A DNA stretch of 64,000 bases from Bordetella parapertussis (GTDB taxonomy: Bacteria; Pseudomonadota; Gammaproteobacteria; Burkholderiales; Burkholderiaceae_B), in contig CAMDFD010000004.1 in NCBI GenBank assembly GCA_945897365.1, positions 1-64,000 of the forward strand, given 5' to 3'. The position numbers were made by a program, and so were the translations under genes. This document shows, piece by piece, positions 43,031-51,897 of this stretch. Within the stretch, counting starts at the first letter, position 1; each line of letters begins with the position of its first letter. The notes under the pieces were generated by a model. It did not search any database. It was not told where the DNA came from and was given only the letters and a program-made list of their open reading frames with translations.

Positions 43031-43849
43031 CTAACGAGTGAGTTCAAGCAGTTTTTCTATTTTTGAAAAAATGACTTGCGGATTTTCCAAAGGCGTCAGG
43101 TGACGCGATGCAGGGATAATGGTTAACAATGATTCTTTTATTCCTTCATGCAAAGCTTGTGCCATTGCAACAGGCGCCGCATAATCCTCTTCACCCACAA
43201 TAATCTCGGTAGGGACGCGAATACCTGCCATAACCTCACGCCCGTCAAATGCGCCCATCGCCTGACATGTTGCTGCGTAACCTTCGATATCATTTTCCAA
43301 AAATATACGTATGCATTCGTCTACGATATCTCCATGCTCCTGTCGGAACATTTCGCTAAACCATCTTGTTTTTTGAAAATCAACCAGACTCGGCAAACCT
43401 TGCGTACGTGCTTTTTCCGCGCGCTCGGCCCAGTCCTTTGGTGCATTCGACCCATACCATGCCGTCGTGTCGATTAAACCAAGGCCTGCTGTGATGTCTG
43501 GATTATCCGCGGCGAATTGCAGTGCAATACATCCTCCCATCGATGCACCAGCGACAATTACTTTTGCATATCCAAGACTATCCATCAGTTTTCTCAAGTC
43601 TTGGGCAAACAAATTGATTGAGTATGGACCTTTTGTTACTGAGGAAGCTCCATGCCCTCGAACATCAACGACGACAACGTTTGTTTGCTCAGCAAGTAAG
43701 GGTGCGACTCGATTCCAAAACCGATGGTCCATGGCAAGTGAGTGAATCAATAGGACGCAGGTGCGTGACTGTATGTCCTGAATAAAACATTGATAATTTA
43801 TAAAATCATCTTGAGTAATCTGGTAGGTATTAATCGTAGGCTTGACCAT
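43031..43849 (-). CDS. Alpha/beta hydrolase (lactonase/ring-opening type)
   Basis: A 272-residue enzyme of the 3-oxoadipate-enol-lactonase/MhpC-like class. The oxyanion part is LIHSLAMDHRFW (about 34-45), then VVVDVRGHGAS (about 57-67), the nucleophile elbow VAGASMGGC (about 98-106, Ser in GASMG), the acid in IVGEEDYAAP and the His in IPASRHLTPLENP (about 246-258). It is the first gene of the minus-strand operon, just before the Mo hydroxylase, and could hydrolyse the hydroxylated ring or a lactone product. The LysR gene at 44010 is divergent from it. Confidence 0.88.
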   Translation of the reverse strand: MVKPTINTYQITQDDFINYQCFIQDIQSRTCVLLIHSLAMDHRFWNRVAPLLAEQTNVVVVDVRGHGASSVTKGPYSINLFAQDLRKLMDSLGYAKVIVAGASMGGCIALQFAADNPDITAGLGLIDTTAWYGSNAPKDWAERAEKARTQGLPSLVDFQKTRWFSEMFRQEHGDIVDECIRIFLENDIEGYAATCQAMGAFDGREVMAGIRVPTEIIVGEEDYAAPVAMAQALHEGIKESLLTIIPASRHLTPLENPQVIFSKIEKLLELTR

Positions 43850-44009
43850 TTTTTATCAACATTTTTTATGTAAATGGATTAAATTCAACTTTGTCTGAAC
43901 ATATTCTTACAAGTACCTGTGCCTCGCAAACGACAATCTTTGAGCCTGTCATGAGTAAATTTCATTCCGATTGATTTTGACTGCTTACTTTTTTGAGACA
44001 CAACCATCA

Positions 44010-44903
44010 ATGCCTAAGCACTTTCCAACATTGAACGCACTGCGTGCTTTTGAATCAACAGCAAGGCATCTGAGCTTTACTCGCGCTGCGCATGAGTTAC
44101 ACCTGACTCAAACTGCAATTAGCCATCAGATTAAGGAACTTGAGCGTCTTCTCGGTGTGCAACTTTTCGAACGTCGCCAAAACACTATATCCATAACGTC
44201 TGTTGGTTCGGATTACCTTGAAACCATTCGACCTGCACTAGGTTTAATCGCTCGTGCGTCTGACCGTGTTTCTAATATTGGTACGAATACTTTACACATC
44301 AATTGCCTAACTGCGTTTGCGGTTCAGTGCCTTCTACCAGCCTTACCGGAGTTTTGCGCGACCTACCCAGAGATAGATATCCGGATCACACCTGTAAACG
44401 CTGCAGAAAAAGCGATTCATTACGATTTTGATATAGGCGTCTGGTATGGTATTAACACCACTCCGGAACTCGATGTATTTGAGTTTGCCAGAGATGTTGT
44501 ATTTCCTGTATGCAGTCCACATTACTTGAACAGCCAATCCCTGAATGATCCCAGAAATCTTAGCGAACAAACCATCTTACGTTCTCTTTCCCCATTGATT
44601 GAGGATGACTGGCCTAGCTGGCTTCAACATGCCAGCATCCATCCAATACCTTTCAAAAAAGAGATTTTTTTCGATGGGCTATTGCTTTCGCTTGAGGCAG
44701 CTATTAATGGGTTAGGTGTTTGCTTGGGTCGCGCCCAACTTGTAAAAAAAGAACTCGATGCCGGAAGGCTGATCGAACCTTTTGATATCCGTTTACCTCT
44801 CGATACCGGTTACCATATCTCTTGTAGAAAAGAGAAAACTGAAATTACTAAAGTTAAAATCTTTAGAGAATGGGTGTTATCAAAATTTGGCCCATCCTGC
44901 TAA
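44010..44903 (+). CDS. LysR-family regulator, likely of the catabolic cluster
   Basis: A 297-residue LysR regulator of the GcvA-like type. MPKHFPTLNALRAFESTARHLSFTRAAHELHLTQTAISHQI gives the N-terminal winged helix (about 5-65), followed by the effector-binding part. ATG 44010 is preferred over upstream codons because the family starts there. It is divergent from the alpha/beta hydrolase with about 160 bases between, the usual place for a regulator of the adjacent operon. Its ligand would be a pathway intermediate. Confidence 0.9.
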   Translation: MPKHFPTLNALRAFESTARHLSFTRAAHELHLTQTAISHQIKELERLLGVQLFERRQNTISITSVGSDYLETIRPALGLIARASDRVSNIGTNTLHINCLTAFAVQCLLPALPEFCATYPEIDIRITPVNAAEKAIHYDFDIGVWYGINTTPELDVFEFARDVVFPVCSPHYLNSQSLNDPRNLSEQTILRSLSPLIEDDWPSWLQHASIHPIPFKKEIFFDGLLLSLEAAINGLGVCLGRAQLVKKELDAGRLIEPFDIRLPLDTGYHISCRKEKTEITKVKIFREWVLSKFGPSC

Positions 44904-44928
44904 TTAAATCAACAGGATGGGCCAAATT
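44884..44928. terminator. Perfect 16-bp inverted repeat, bidirectional terminator
   Basis: AATTTGGCCCATCCTG (44884-44899) and CAGGATGGGCCAAATT (44913-44928) are perfect inverted repeats around a 13-base loop. The left arm covers the last codons of the LysR gene, and the other side faces the Bug gene ending at 44936. A-T ends on both arms make it work in both directions. Confidence 0.8.
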
Positions 44929-44935
44929 ACCCTGC

Positions 44936-45955
44936 TTACTGAACAGTGACCTTAGCTTTTTCTACGACTTCTTTATATTTTTTTGCATCCGCCTGAATGC
45001 GTTTAGTGAAATCAGCAGAAGACATCCCGCCAATGGTTGCACCATTATCAGCAAAGCGTTTTTGCACGTCGGGAAATTGCAAGGTTTCAACCACAGCTTT
45101 TTGCAATGTTGCCAGGACGTCTGCAGGCAGGCCCTTAGGCGCGAACAATCCTACCCAATTCGATGCATTAACACCTGGCAATCCAGACTGCTTCGTCGTT
45201 GGCCAAGACGTGTCATATTGAGACGGGCTTGAAGTCGTCAAGCCTAGGACTTTAACCCGCCCTGACTTAACATGAGGCATAACTGCTGGTATCGCTACGA
45301 CACCCAACGGCACCTCCCCACTAGCCACTGCGGCTACGGCTGGGGACCCACCCTTGTAGGGAATATGAACGACATTGACACCTCCGTCCACCCAAAGCCA
45401 CTCACCTGCCAAGTGATTCACACTGCCATTACCCGGAGATGAGAAAGATAGTTTGCCGGGATTTTGTTTGGCGTAAGCTATCACTTCTTTGATTGAGTTG
45501 TAGGGAGTGCTGCTGTTGGCAACAAGCAGCATAGGCGTATCGCTTACCATCGTAATGGGCGTGAAGTCGCGCTCAAGCTCGTAAGGTATATTTGCAAAGA
45601 GTGCAGGATTGCCGGCAAACTCACCAGTATGGGCCATCAGCAGCGTGTAACCATCGGGTGCGCTTTTAGCCGCGGCCCCCACAGCAATAAAGCCATTACC
45701 ACCAGGACGATTTTCAACAACAAAATTCCAGCCTAAACGCTCTGTCATTTTCTGCGTTAACAAACGTGCAGTGATATCCACTACTCCACCGGGTGCGAAG
45801 GGTACGAGAACCCGAATAGGTTTATTAGGATAAGTTTGTGCTTGGGCTGCGCCTGAAACTCCTAACGAAGAAATCGCACTGATTGCCGCTATCGCAAACA
45901 TCTTGTTGAGCGTAGATCGTTTCAAAAACTTAGTGGTCTTCAATAATATGCTCAT
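44936..45955 (-). CDS. Bug/TctC-family periplasmic solute receptor
   Basis: A 339-residue receptor with a signal peptide ending near GAAQAQ and mature start YPNKPIRVLVPFAPGGVVDI. RPGGNGFIAVGAAAKSAPDG, VNVVHIPYKGGSPAVAAVASG and a VGLFAPKGLP segment follow. It is paired with another Bug gene (46107) upstream on the same strand. No membrane transporter genes are near. Ligand unknown. Confidence 0.92.
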   Translation of the reverse strand: MSILLKTTKFLKRSTLNKMFAIAAISAISSLGVSGAAQAQTYPNKPIRVLVPFAPGGVVDITARLLTQKMTERLGWNFVVENRPGGNGFIAVGAAAKSAPDGYTLLMAHTGEFAGNPALFANIPYELERDFTPITMVSDTPMLLVANSSTPYNSIKEVIAYAKQNPGKLSFSSPGNGSVNHLAGEWLWVDGGVNVVHIPYKGGSPAVAAVASGEVPLGVVAIPAVMPHVKSGRVKVLGLTTSSPSQYDTSWPTTKQSGLPGVNASNWVGLFAPKGLPADVLATLQKAVVETLQFPDVQKRFADNGATIGGMSSADFTKRIQADAKKYKEVVEKAKVTVQ

Positions 45956-46106
45956 GTTGACTCCCTATTATTTTAGTATCTACTAATAGTGCCCTGCAGC
46001 ATATATCTATCGCAAGCGATGATTACTCATGACAGCCTCAATAAAGCTCATGCCGGTCTGCGGTGCACTTGAGGCTATTTCAAGTTTAACTACTCAATGC
46101 AAAGTC

Positions 46107-47078
46107 TTACTGAGGTGTGATGCCAATATCTTTGACGACCTTGCCCCAGATTTGGATTTCATTTGCAATCGACGCACGAAACTCAACCGCTGTTCCACCT
46201 GCAGGCTCGGCGCCATCAGACTGAATCTTTTCTCTTGCAGATGGTTTTAGAAGAATTTGATTGATGACCGCATTTAATTTGTCTACGACTGCGACTGGCA
46301 TTCCTTTAGGGCCAATGAGGCCGTACCAAAGAGTCGCTTCATAATTTGGAAATCCACTTTCAGCGATTGTTGGCACATCCGGCAAGGCTGGGATGCGATT
46401 CGGTGTCGTGACCGCCACGGCATTAATTTTTCCAGAACGTACGTGTGGCAAGGCACTCGCTGTCGCAGCAAAATAAAGATCAACCTGATTGGCAAGCAAA
46501 TCAATCAATGCGTTGCCGCCTCCTTTATAAGGAATATGTGTCATCTTGATATCCGCGCGCTGATTAAAGAGCTCATTCGCGAGATGGATTACACCCCCTT
46601 GTCCTGAGGAGGCAAAATTAATAGCACCAGGAGATTTTTTTCCAGCAGCCACTAACTCCGCAACCGTTTTAATCCCACTCTTATTGGATGTCACAGCGAG
46701 CATCGGGCCTGCGCTCATTTTAATAATGGGCGAGATATCCTTAACAGGATCGAATTTAAGTTTGTATAGACTAGGGTTGACGGTATAGCTTGAGGAAATC
46801 AGTGTCAATGTGTAGCCGTCTGGTGCAGCAGCGAGACCTGCTTCGACACCAATCAGGCCACCTGCACCTGTTCGATTTTCCACCACAACCGGTTGCCCTA
46901 AAACATCAGCCATCTCTTTTGCCATGAAGCGCGCCAGCACATCAGCGCCACCCCCCGGCACAAAGGTCACGATCATACGGATTGGCTTGTCGGGATAGCT
47001 CGCCTGCGCGCCTAAACTAAACATTAAAGCAAGACCAGTTAAACCGCTTGCGATCAAGGTAGGAATTTTTTTAATCAT
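46107..47078 (-). CDS. Bug/TctC-family periplasmic solute receptor
   Basis: A 323-residue receptor. Signal peptide cleavage near GAQAS, then YPDKPIRMIVTFVPGGGADV, NRTGAGGLIGVEAGLAAAPDG, MTHIPYKGGGNALIDLLANQ, FPNYEATLWYGLIGPKGMP. It is divergent from the PhzF gene and next to the Bug gene at 44936, with about 150 bases between the two coding regions. They may be paralogs serving the same or different ligands. Confidence 0.93.
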   Translation of the reverse strand: MIKKIPTLIASGLTGLALMFSLGAQASYPDKPIRMIVTFVPGGGADVLARFMAKEMADVLGQPVVVENRTGAGGLIGVEAGLAAAPDGYTLTLISSSYTVNPSLYKLKFDPVKDISPIIKMSAGPMLAVTSNKSGIKTVAELVAAGKKSPGAINFASSGQGGVIHLANELFNQRADIKMTHIPYKGGGNALIDLLANQVDLYFAATASALPHVRSGKINAVAVTTPNRIPALPDVPTIAESGFPNYEATLWYGLIGPKGMPVAVVDKLNAVINQILLKPSAREKIQSDGAEPAGGTAVEFRASIANEIQIWGKVVKDIGITPQ

Positions 47079-47244
47079 CGCTTGTCTCCGTGTGTTGCGA
47101 TACCGTCTTTATGTCGTTGAATGTATCATTAAGAACCGCTAGTGCAAAGATCGCATTGAGTCAATAACGCTTATTCATAATAATCGCCCATTTATCTTCA
47201 GGGTTATGCCCCTCTTCTTAAACAATGTCATATGAGTCCACACG

Positions 47245-48090
47245 ATGTCGAAACTGCGCCGCTTCATTCAATGTGACGTCTTTAGTCCCACACCGTATCA
47301 AGGTAATGGCTTAGCGGTCGTCATCGATGCAGACGGTCTGACCGAAGACCAAATGCAACGTTTCGCTGCGTGGACAAACCTCGCTGAGACGACATTTTTA
47401 TTGACACCGACTGATCCAACCGCTGACTATCGCGTGCGAATCTTCACACCGAGCCGTGAAATGCCTTTCGCAGGACATCCAACGCTCGGCACCTGTGCGT
47501 CTTGGCTCCACTGTGGTGGCATTCCCAAAACTGCTGGGATTGTTCGCCAAGAATGTGGCGTCGGGATTGTTGAAGTGGATGTATCAAAACGTCCAACACT
47601 CTCCTTTAGTGCACCCACGACAACGATCAATGAAATGGATCCCGCGCATCGCGCTGCAATCATGCATGTGCTGGACATTCCTGCAGAGGCTGTTGTAAAC
47701 ACAGCAGAGTTGTGTAACGGTCCGATATGGCAGCTGTTTGAACTCAAGCACGCTGCACAAGTGCTGGCACTTGATTCTTCGCGCGTACGCTGGCCCACCT
47801 TTAAATCAATCGGGCTGATTGCGCCGCATCCACCCAACAGCGAATGCGGCTATGAGGTTCGTATGCTCGCCCCCTCAAGCGGCATGAGTGAGGATCCCAT
47901 TACAGGATCACTCAACGCTGCGATTGCGAAATGGCTACTCGCCTCCGGTCGTCTACAAAAACCTTATCTTGTTGCACAAGGGACGCAGATCGGACGCCAT
48001 GGTCGTGTCACGGTGACGCCAGGAAATCGCGAAACAGTTTGGATTGGTGGCGAAGTGCATATTTTGATCGAAGGAAGCGTGCAGCTCTAA
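47245..48090 (+). CDS. PhzF family isomerase-like protein
   Basis: A 281-residue PhzF/diaminopimelate-epimerase-fold protein. QCDVFSPTPYQGNGLAVVID (8-27), ETTFLL with the catalytic Glu (about 49), REMPFAGHPTLGTCASWL (about 71-88) and SEDPITGSLNAAIAKWLL (about 212-229) are typical. PhzF-type enzymes isomerise small acids by proton transfer; most family members lack known substrates. It is divergent from the Bug pair, so it may act on the imported acid. Confidence 0.9.
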   Translation: MSKLRRFIQCDVFSPTPYQGNGLAVVIDADGLTEDQMQRFAAWTNLAETTFLLTPTDPTADYRVRIFTPSREMPFAGHPTLGTCASWLHCGGIPKTAGIVRQECGVGIVEVDVSKRPTLSFSAPTTTINEMDPAHRAAIMHVLDIPAEAVVNTAELCNGPIWQLFELKHAAQVLALDSSRVRWPTFKSIGLIAPHPPNSECGYEVRMLAPSSGMSEDPITGSLNAAIAKWLLASGRLQKPYLVAQGTQIGRHGRVTVTPGNRETVWIGGEVHILIEGSVQL

Positions 48091-48135
48091 AAATAGCGCC
48101 GCACTCTCCTTGATCTCTTAGAACGATTGATCGTT

Positions 48136-49395
48136 TTATTCAAAATCAGGTAAGGCATCGTCGGGCCCGATATGTGCAGGTGTCGCCCAAGTGACATCAC
48201 GCATCGAGCGCTGCACCAAGCGGTCAACACCTAACAACTTTGCAAAAATCGCCATGCGAATCGGAATGCCATTGTCCGTCTGGCGGAAAATAGCCAAGCG
48301 AGGATCTGCATTTAAATCAACACTGAGATCATAAGATCCAGGGCGACCATCCCTTGGCAAAGGGTGCATGATCACCACATCGCTTTTACACGCTTGATTC
48401 ACCAGTTTTTGATTGATTTCAAATTCTGCGCCATAGCCGTCGATGGCCTCTTCACCAAAGCGTTCTTTTTGAATACGCGTTGCATACAAAATATCTGCTT
48501 TGGCCAAGCCATTTGCTGGTGAGTCACTCAACTCAATTTTATGGCCACGCCGACTCACCACATCCACAATCTCTGAGGGCATTTCAAGGGACTGGGGCGC
48601 GATCAAAGTAAACGTCAAGCCGCGATACAAAGACAATAATTTAATCAGCGAATGCACAGTGCGACCATATTTCAGATCACCCACCATCGCAATGTGCGCG
48701 CCATCAATCAGTTTTCCAAGACGTGAAAACTCTCGCTGGATCGTATAGAGATCCAACAACGCCTGACTCGGATGCTCACCTGGACCATCACCACCATTCA
48801 CGACAGGAATATTGGTCGCACGTGCAAACTCCGAAACTGCGCCTTTCTCTGGATGACGGATCACCATTGCATCTACATAACCACTCACCACACGGCTCGT
48901 GTCATAAATCGACTCACCCTTGGCCATCGAGGAGAAAGTAAAACCCGTCGTGTCGCATACCGAACCGCCTAGTCGACAAAAGGCGGCACCAAAACTAATG
49001 CGCGTGCGGGTACTGGCTTCGAAAAATAGATTAGCCAACACCGCGCCTTCGAGCACTCGAGTCACTTTTTGGCGTCGCGCGATCGGCTGCATGACATCGG
49101 CCAGCCAGAACAATTCCTCAACCGACTCTCGGCTCAATTGGTCGACAGAGAGCAAATGATTAGCCGAAAGTCCCGAACCCGAACCAACTTGTGGACTATC
49201 AGTCAAATTGGCAAGAATTTCCGTCACATAGCGACGCGCCACCTCGGGCATCGCACGGTACTCGCTCGATTCATCAGGGAGCAGCCAACTGTCAAGCGTC
49301 CTACGACGACAGCCAATCCGCTCCGCAAACGCGTCACGGGTCATATTCAAACGGCGCATTGCATCCCGGAGCAGGGCCTGTGTCGCGATTGCCAT
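48136..49395 (-). CDS. pyrB: Aspartate carbamoyltransferase with N-terminal helix-turn-helix
   Basis: A 419-residue PyrB, about 110 longer than the usual 300-310. Residues 8-60 look like an XRE-like HTH: LRDAMRRLNMTRDAFAERIGCRRRTLDSWLLP. The catalytic core follows with FFEASTRTRISFGAAF (about 119-134, STRTR carbamoyl-phosphate site), VVNGGDGPGEHPSQALLDLYT, MVGDLKYGRTVHSL, HPLPRDG (about 343-349) and RQTDNGIPIRMAIFAK. A C-terminal tail of about 30 residues follows. The enzyme makes carbamoyl-aspartate in pyrimidine synthesis. Long forms of this kind occur in Burkholderiales. The HTH might bind nucleic acid and autoregulate, or be a structural add-on. No pyrI or dihydroorotase gene is adjacent. 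Confidence 0.9.
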   Translation of the reverse strand: MAIATQALLRDAMRRLNMTRDAFAERIGCRRRTLDSWLLPDESSEYRAMPEVARRYVTEILANLTDSPQVGSGSGLSANHLLSVDQLSRESVEELFWLADVMQPIARRQKVTRVLEGAVLANLFFEASTRTRISFGAAFCRLGGSVCDTTGFTFSSMAKGESIYDTSRVVSGYVDAMVIRHPEKGAVSEFARATNIPVVNGGDGPGEHPSQALLDLYTIQREFSRLGKLIDGAHIAMVGDLKYGRTVHSLIKLLSLYRGLTFTLIAPQSLEMPSEIVDVVSRRGHKIELSDSPANGLAKADILYATRIQKERFGEEAIDGYGAEFEINQKLVNQACKSDVVIMHPLPRDGRPGSYDLSVDLNADPRLAIFRQTDNGIPIRMAIFAKLLGVDRLVQRSMRDVTWATPAHIGPDDALPDFE

Positions 49396-49471
49396 CTCTC
49401 ACCTATACACAAAAGTTGTATGAATCGATCAATTATATGCACTTTGCGTAGATTGACGTCAAGTTTTTAAC

Positions 49472-49762
49472 TCACTCCTCCTTATTTTTACTCAACGCAT
49501 GCTCCAAACCAATTCCTTTAAAAAACCGGGCCCCTAATGGCGAAATCGGCTCATGAATCAAGTCAATCGGGCCCTTGAGCCTCTTAACTTCATTGACCAA
49601 TAAGGTGCCAAACCCTTTGCGTCGGTAAAGAGGGTTGACATAGATGTACTCAACCTCCCCCAACTCATTAAAACGACAGTATCCAATCGTTGTATTTTGA
49701 TTTTTGATCAGCACAACCCCTTCGGAGAGGTCGATCTGATAATCGTCTAAACCAGTGGGCAT
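49472..49762 (-). CDS. Small GNAT family acetyltransferase
   Basis: A 96-residue minimal GNAT. YIYVNPLYRRKGFGTLLVNEV (about 39-59) contains the acetyl-CoA loop R-x-K-G-F-G. It is shorter than usual GNATs but without a visible break. The substrate is unknown. It stands between pyrB and the histidine kinase. Confidence 0.75.
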   Translation of the reverse strand: MPTGLDDYQIDLSEGVVLIKNQNTTIGYCRFNELGEVEYIYVNPLYRRKGFGTLLVNEVKRLKGPIDLIHEPISPLGARFFKGIGLEHALSKNKEE

Positions 49763-49930
49763 TTAAGGACCTTTAGATAACGATAAGAACTGAAAGATTA
49801 AACACTAATCATCGCTCGCCCTCATTATCAAGGCGGTAAACTAATTAGCAAGGATTTATTGAACTCTTAAAACACGCTTATTAAGTACCGCTAGGCCTTT
49901 ATTTAAGCTTTAAAAAAATTACCTCTGAAA

Positions 49931-51343
49931 ATGCAATTAAGTCTGATCCCAACGATTTTCATGTTCTACGGAATACTGTCAATCGCCTATTCTGTAACCT
50001 TACTCTTCTATTTCTCGAAACAGAAAAATCGCGCAATCGAAAACTGTGCGATTGGCGCGTTCATGCTTGGTTGCGCCGCGATACTGACTATTTTTCGCGT
50101 CGAAATCCCCCCCCTCATTTCCTATGTTGGCGCCAATGCGCTCGCCTTTCTGGCATACCGTCACTTTAATTACTCCCTGATCAACCTTCTAGGCGAACAA
50201 ACCGACCTCAAGCCCTCTTTTCTGGGCAACCTAACGGTCTTTTCTGTTTATGCTGCAGTGCTTTACACGATTGGTCTTTTATTCAATGCGGGATATCAAA
50301 CCATCTTTGTGTGCCTTGCGATTGTGTACGTCTCGATTGAGGGTGGATTTCTATCACTCAAGGTTTATCAAAAAAACCAGATCGACCTGATCAAGGTGTA
50401 TGGCATCCTCTTTTTCTTTAGTGCCGTGCTGTGGGGTTCGCGCATTATTCTCGTGATGCTGGATATCGCGACCGTTGCGTTTGATGCAAATCTCTTTAAC
50501 ACAATCATCTTTATCGCGATTTTTCTCTCGGCAATTTTTCGCTACATGATTTTTCCGATCTTTCTTCTCAAAATTGCAGAGAACGAGAAAGAGAAACTCC
50601 TGATCGATAGTCTCGTTTGGGCCAATAAAACGGCTGCAACGGGCGCGCTATCTGCCTCGATTGCGCATGAACTCAATCAACCCTTGGGGGCGGTTCAAAT
50701 CAACAGCGAATTTATGAAGTTACAACTTTCCAAGGGCACCTTGGATGAGGCGCTTCTTAAAGACCTTGCTCAAAAAATCGTTTTGGACAACCTGCGTGCA
50801 GGCAGTATTATTCAATCTCTTCGCTCTATTTTTAACGAAGAAAATCCAACTGCGAATTTTATTGATCTGAGTGATATCGTTCAGTCCGTTCTCCAAATCA
50901 CCACGCCCGAATTATCCAAACGCAACATCAACGTCAAGCTTCACTTTAGCTTGCAAACGATTGCGTATGTGAACGCCCCTGAAATTCAGCAAGTGATTCT
51001 GAACGTCTTAAATAATGCGATGCAAGCATTGTCGACTTCAGAGAAAACCTATAAGGAAATCACGATAGAAACATCATGTCAGCGAGACAAAGTCAGTCTC
51101 ACCATTTCTGACAATGGTCCCGGCATTTCCCAAGAACGTCAATCGCAAATCTTTGAACTCACCGTGAGTAGCAAGCGCAGCGGCATGGGCTTGGGTCTTT
51201 GGCTTTGCAAACAAATTGTTCAAAGAAATGGCGGCACAATTTCGCATCAAGATGTCCCTATAGGAGGCACACGATTCTTGATCCAACTCCCCGGGAAAGA
51301 GCCTTCGCTCAACCAGAAAGATCTGGCACGAACAACCCGATAG
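49931..51343 (+). CDS. Membrane sensor histidine kinase, orphan
   Basis: A 470-residue histidine kinase. Residues 1-225 hold about seven membrane helices and no periplasmic domain, so the signal is likely sensed in the membrane. The H-box SASIAHELNQPLGAV (about 243-257) has the phospho-His, the N-box is LNVLNNAMQAL (about 356-366), G1 is DNGPGIS and G2 SGMGLGLWL (about 417-425). The NQPLG text is typical for NtrB/DctB-like kinases. No response regulator gene is next to it; a TerC pseudogene and an NhaR-like regulator follow. The partner must be elsewhere. Confidence 0.88.
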   Translation: MQLSLIPTIFMFYGILSIAYSVTLLFYFSKQKNRAIENCAIGAFMLGCAAILTIFRVEIPPLISYVGANALAFLAYRHFNYSLINLLGEQTDLKPSFLGNLTVFSVYAAVLYTIGLLFNAGYQTIFVCLAIVYVSIEGGFLSLKVYQKNQIDLIKVYGILFFFSAVLWGSRIILVMLDIATVAFDANLFNTIIFIAIFLSAIFRYMIFPIFLLKIAENEKEKLLIDSLVWANKTAATGALSASIAHELNQPLGAVQINSEFMKLQLSKGTLDEALLKDLAQKIVLDNLRAGSIIQSLRSIFNEENPTANFIDLSDIVQSVLQITTPELSKRNINVKLHFSLQTIAYVNAPEIQQVILNVLNNAMQALSTSEKTYKEITIETSCQRDKVSLTISDNGPGISQERQSQIFELTVSSKRSGMGLGLWLCKQIVQRNGGTISHQDVPIGGTRFLIQLPGKEPSLNQKDLARTTR

Positions 51344-51386
51344 CACGGGTTGTCAGTTTGTTATTGAGCTTCCTTCTTATTTGGGA

Positions 51387-51860
51387 TCAACAAGCTGCGA
51401 AAATCGCAGGAATACTATCTACGGCAAAAATAACATCCGTGATCCCGATCATAATGACGACGACGAACAACGGTGTAAAGAAACGCACAGCATTTTTATG
51501 CCTGTGACCAAGAGGAACAGACCGAACACATATAAGATCCAGTGGAATTCTTTGATGAGCCAGGCTCCGATGAGAATCATCACCGCACGCAGCACGATCG
51601 CGCCGATGACGCCCAAGATCAACACGCGCTTTTGCAGATGCGGAGGCACACCAAAAAACGTAAACAACATCAAAAATACGAAGATGTTATCGACGGCGAG
51701 TGACTTTTCGATGAGATAGCCCGTCAAAAACTCAGAGCCTTTCAGGTTGGCTAACTCTCTGCCGGACTGACTATCGATGTACCACCATAACAAGGCATTG
51801 AAGATGAGTGCCAACACAGCCCAGAGACTAAAGACTATTGTTGTTAATTTAAATAGGATA
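51387..51860 (-). pseudogene. TerC-family membrane protein, deleted and frameshifted
   Basis: On the minus strand the frame reads LALIFNALLWWYIDSQSG, then GYLIEKSLAVDNIFVFLML and LFLLVTGIKM; it then drops out of frame, and the next frame continues NAVRFFTPLFVVVIMIG, then ITDVIFAVDSIPAIFA and stops at TGA 51387-51389. Both halves are TerC, but the about 45 residues normally between GIKM and RFFTPL are missing, the first about 40 residues lack a start, and the C-terminal about 120 are gone. So the gene is dead by internal deletion with frame change plus truncation. TerC proteins are metal/tellurite-linked exporters. Confidence 0.85.
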
Positions 51861-51897
51861 TAGACTGAGCATTGATAAGGATTAATCGAACTAATAA

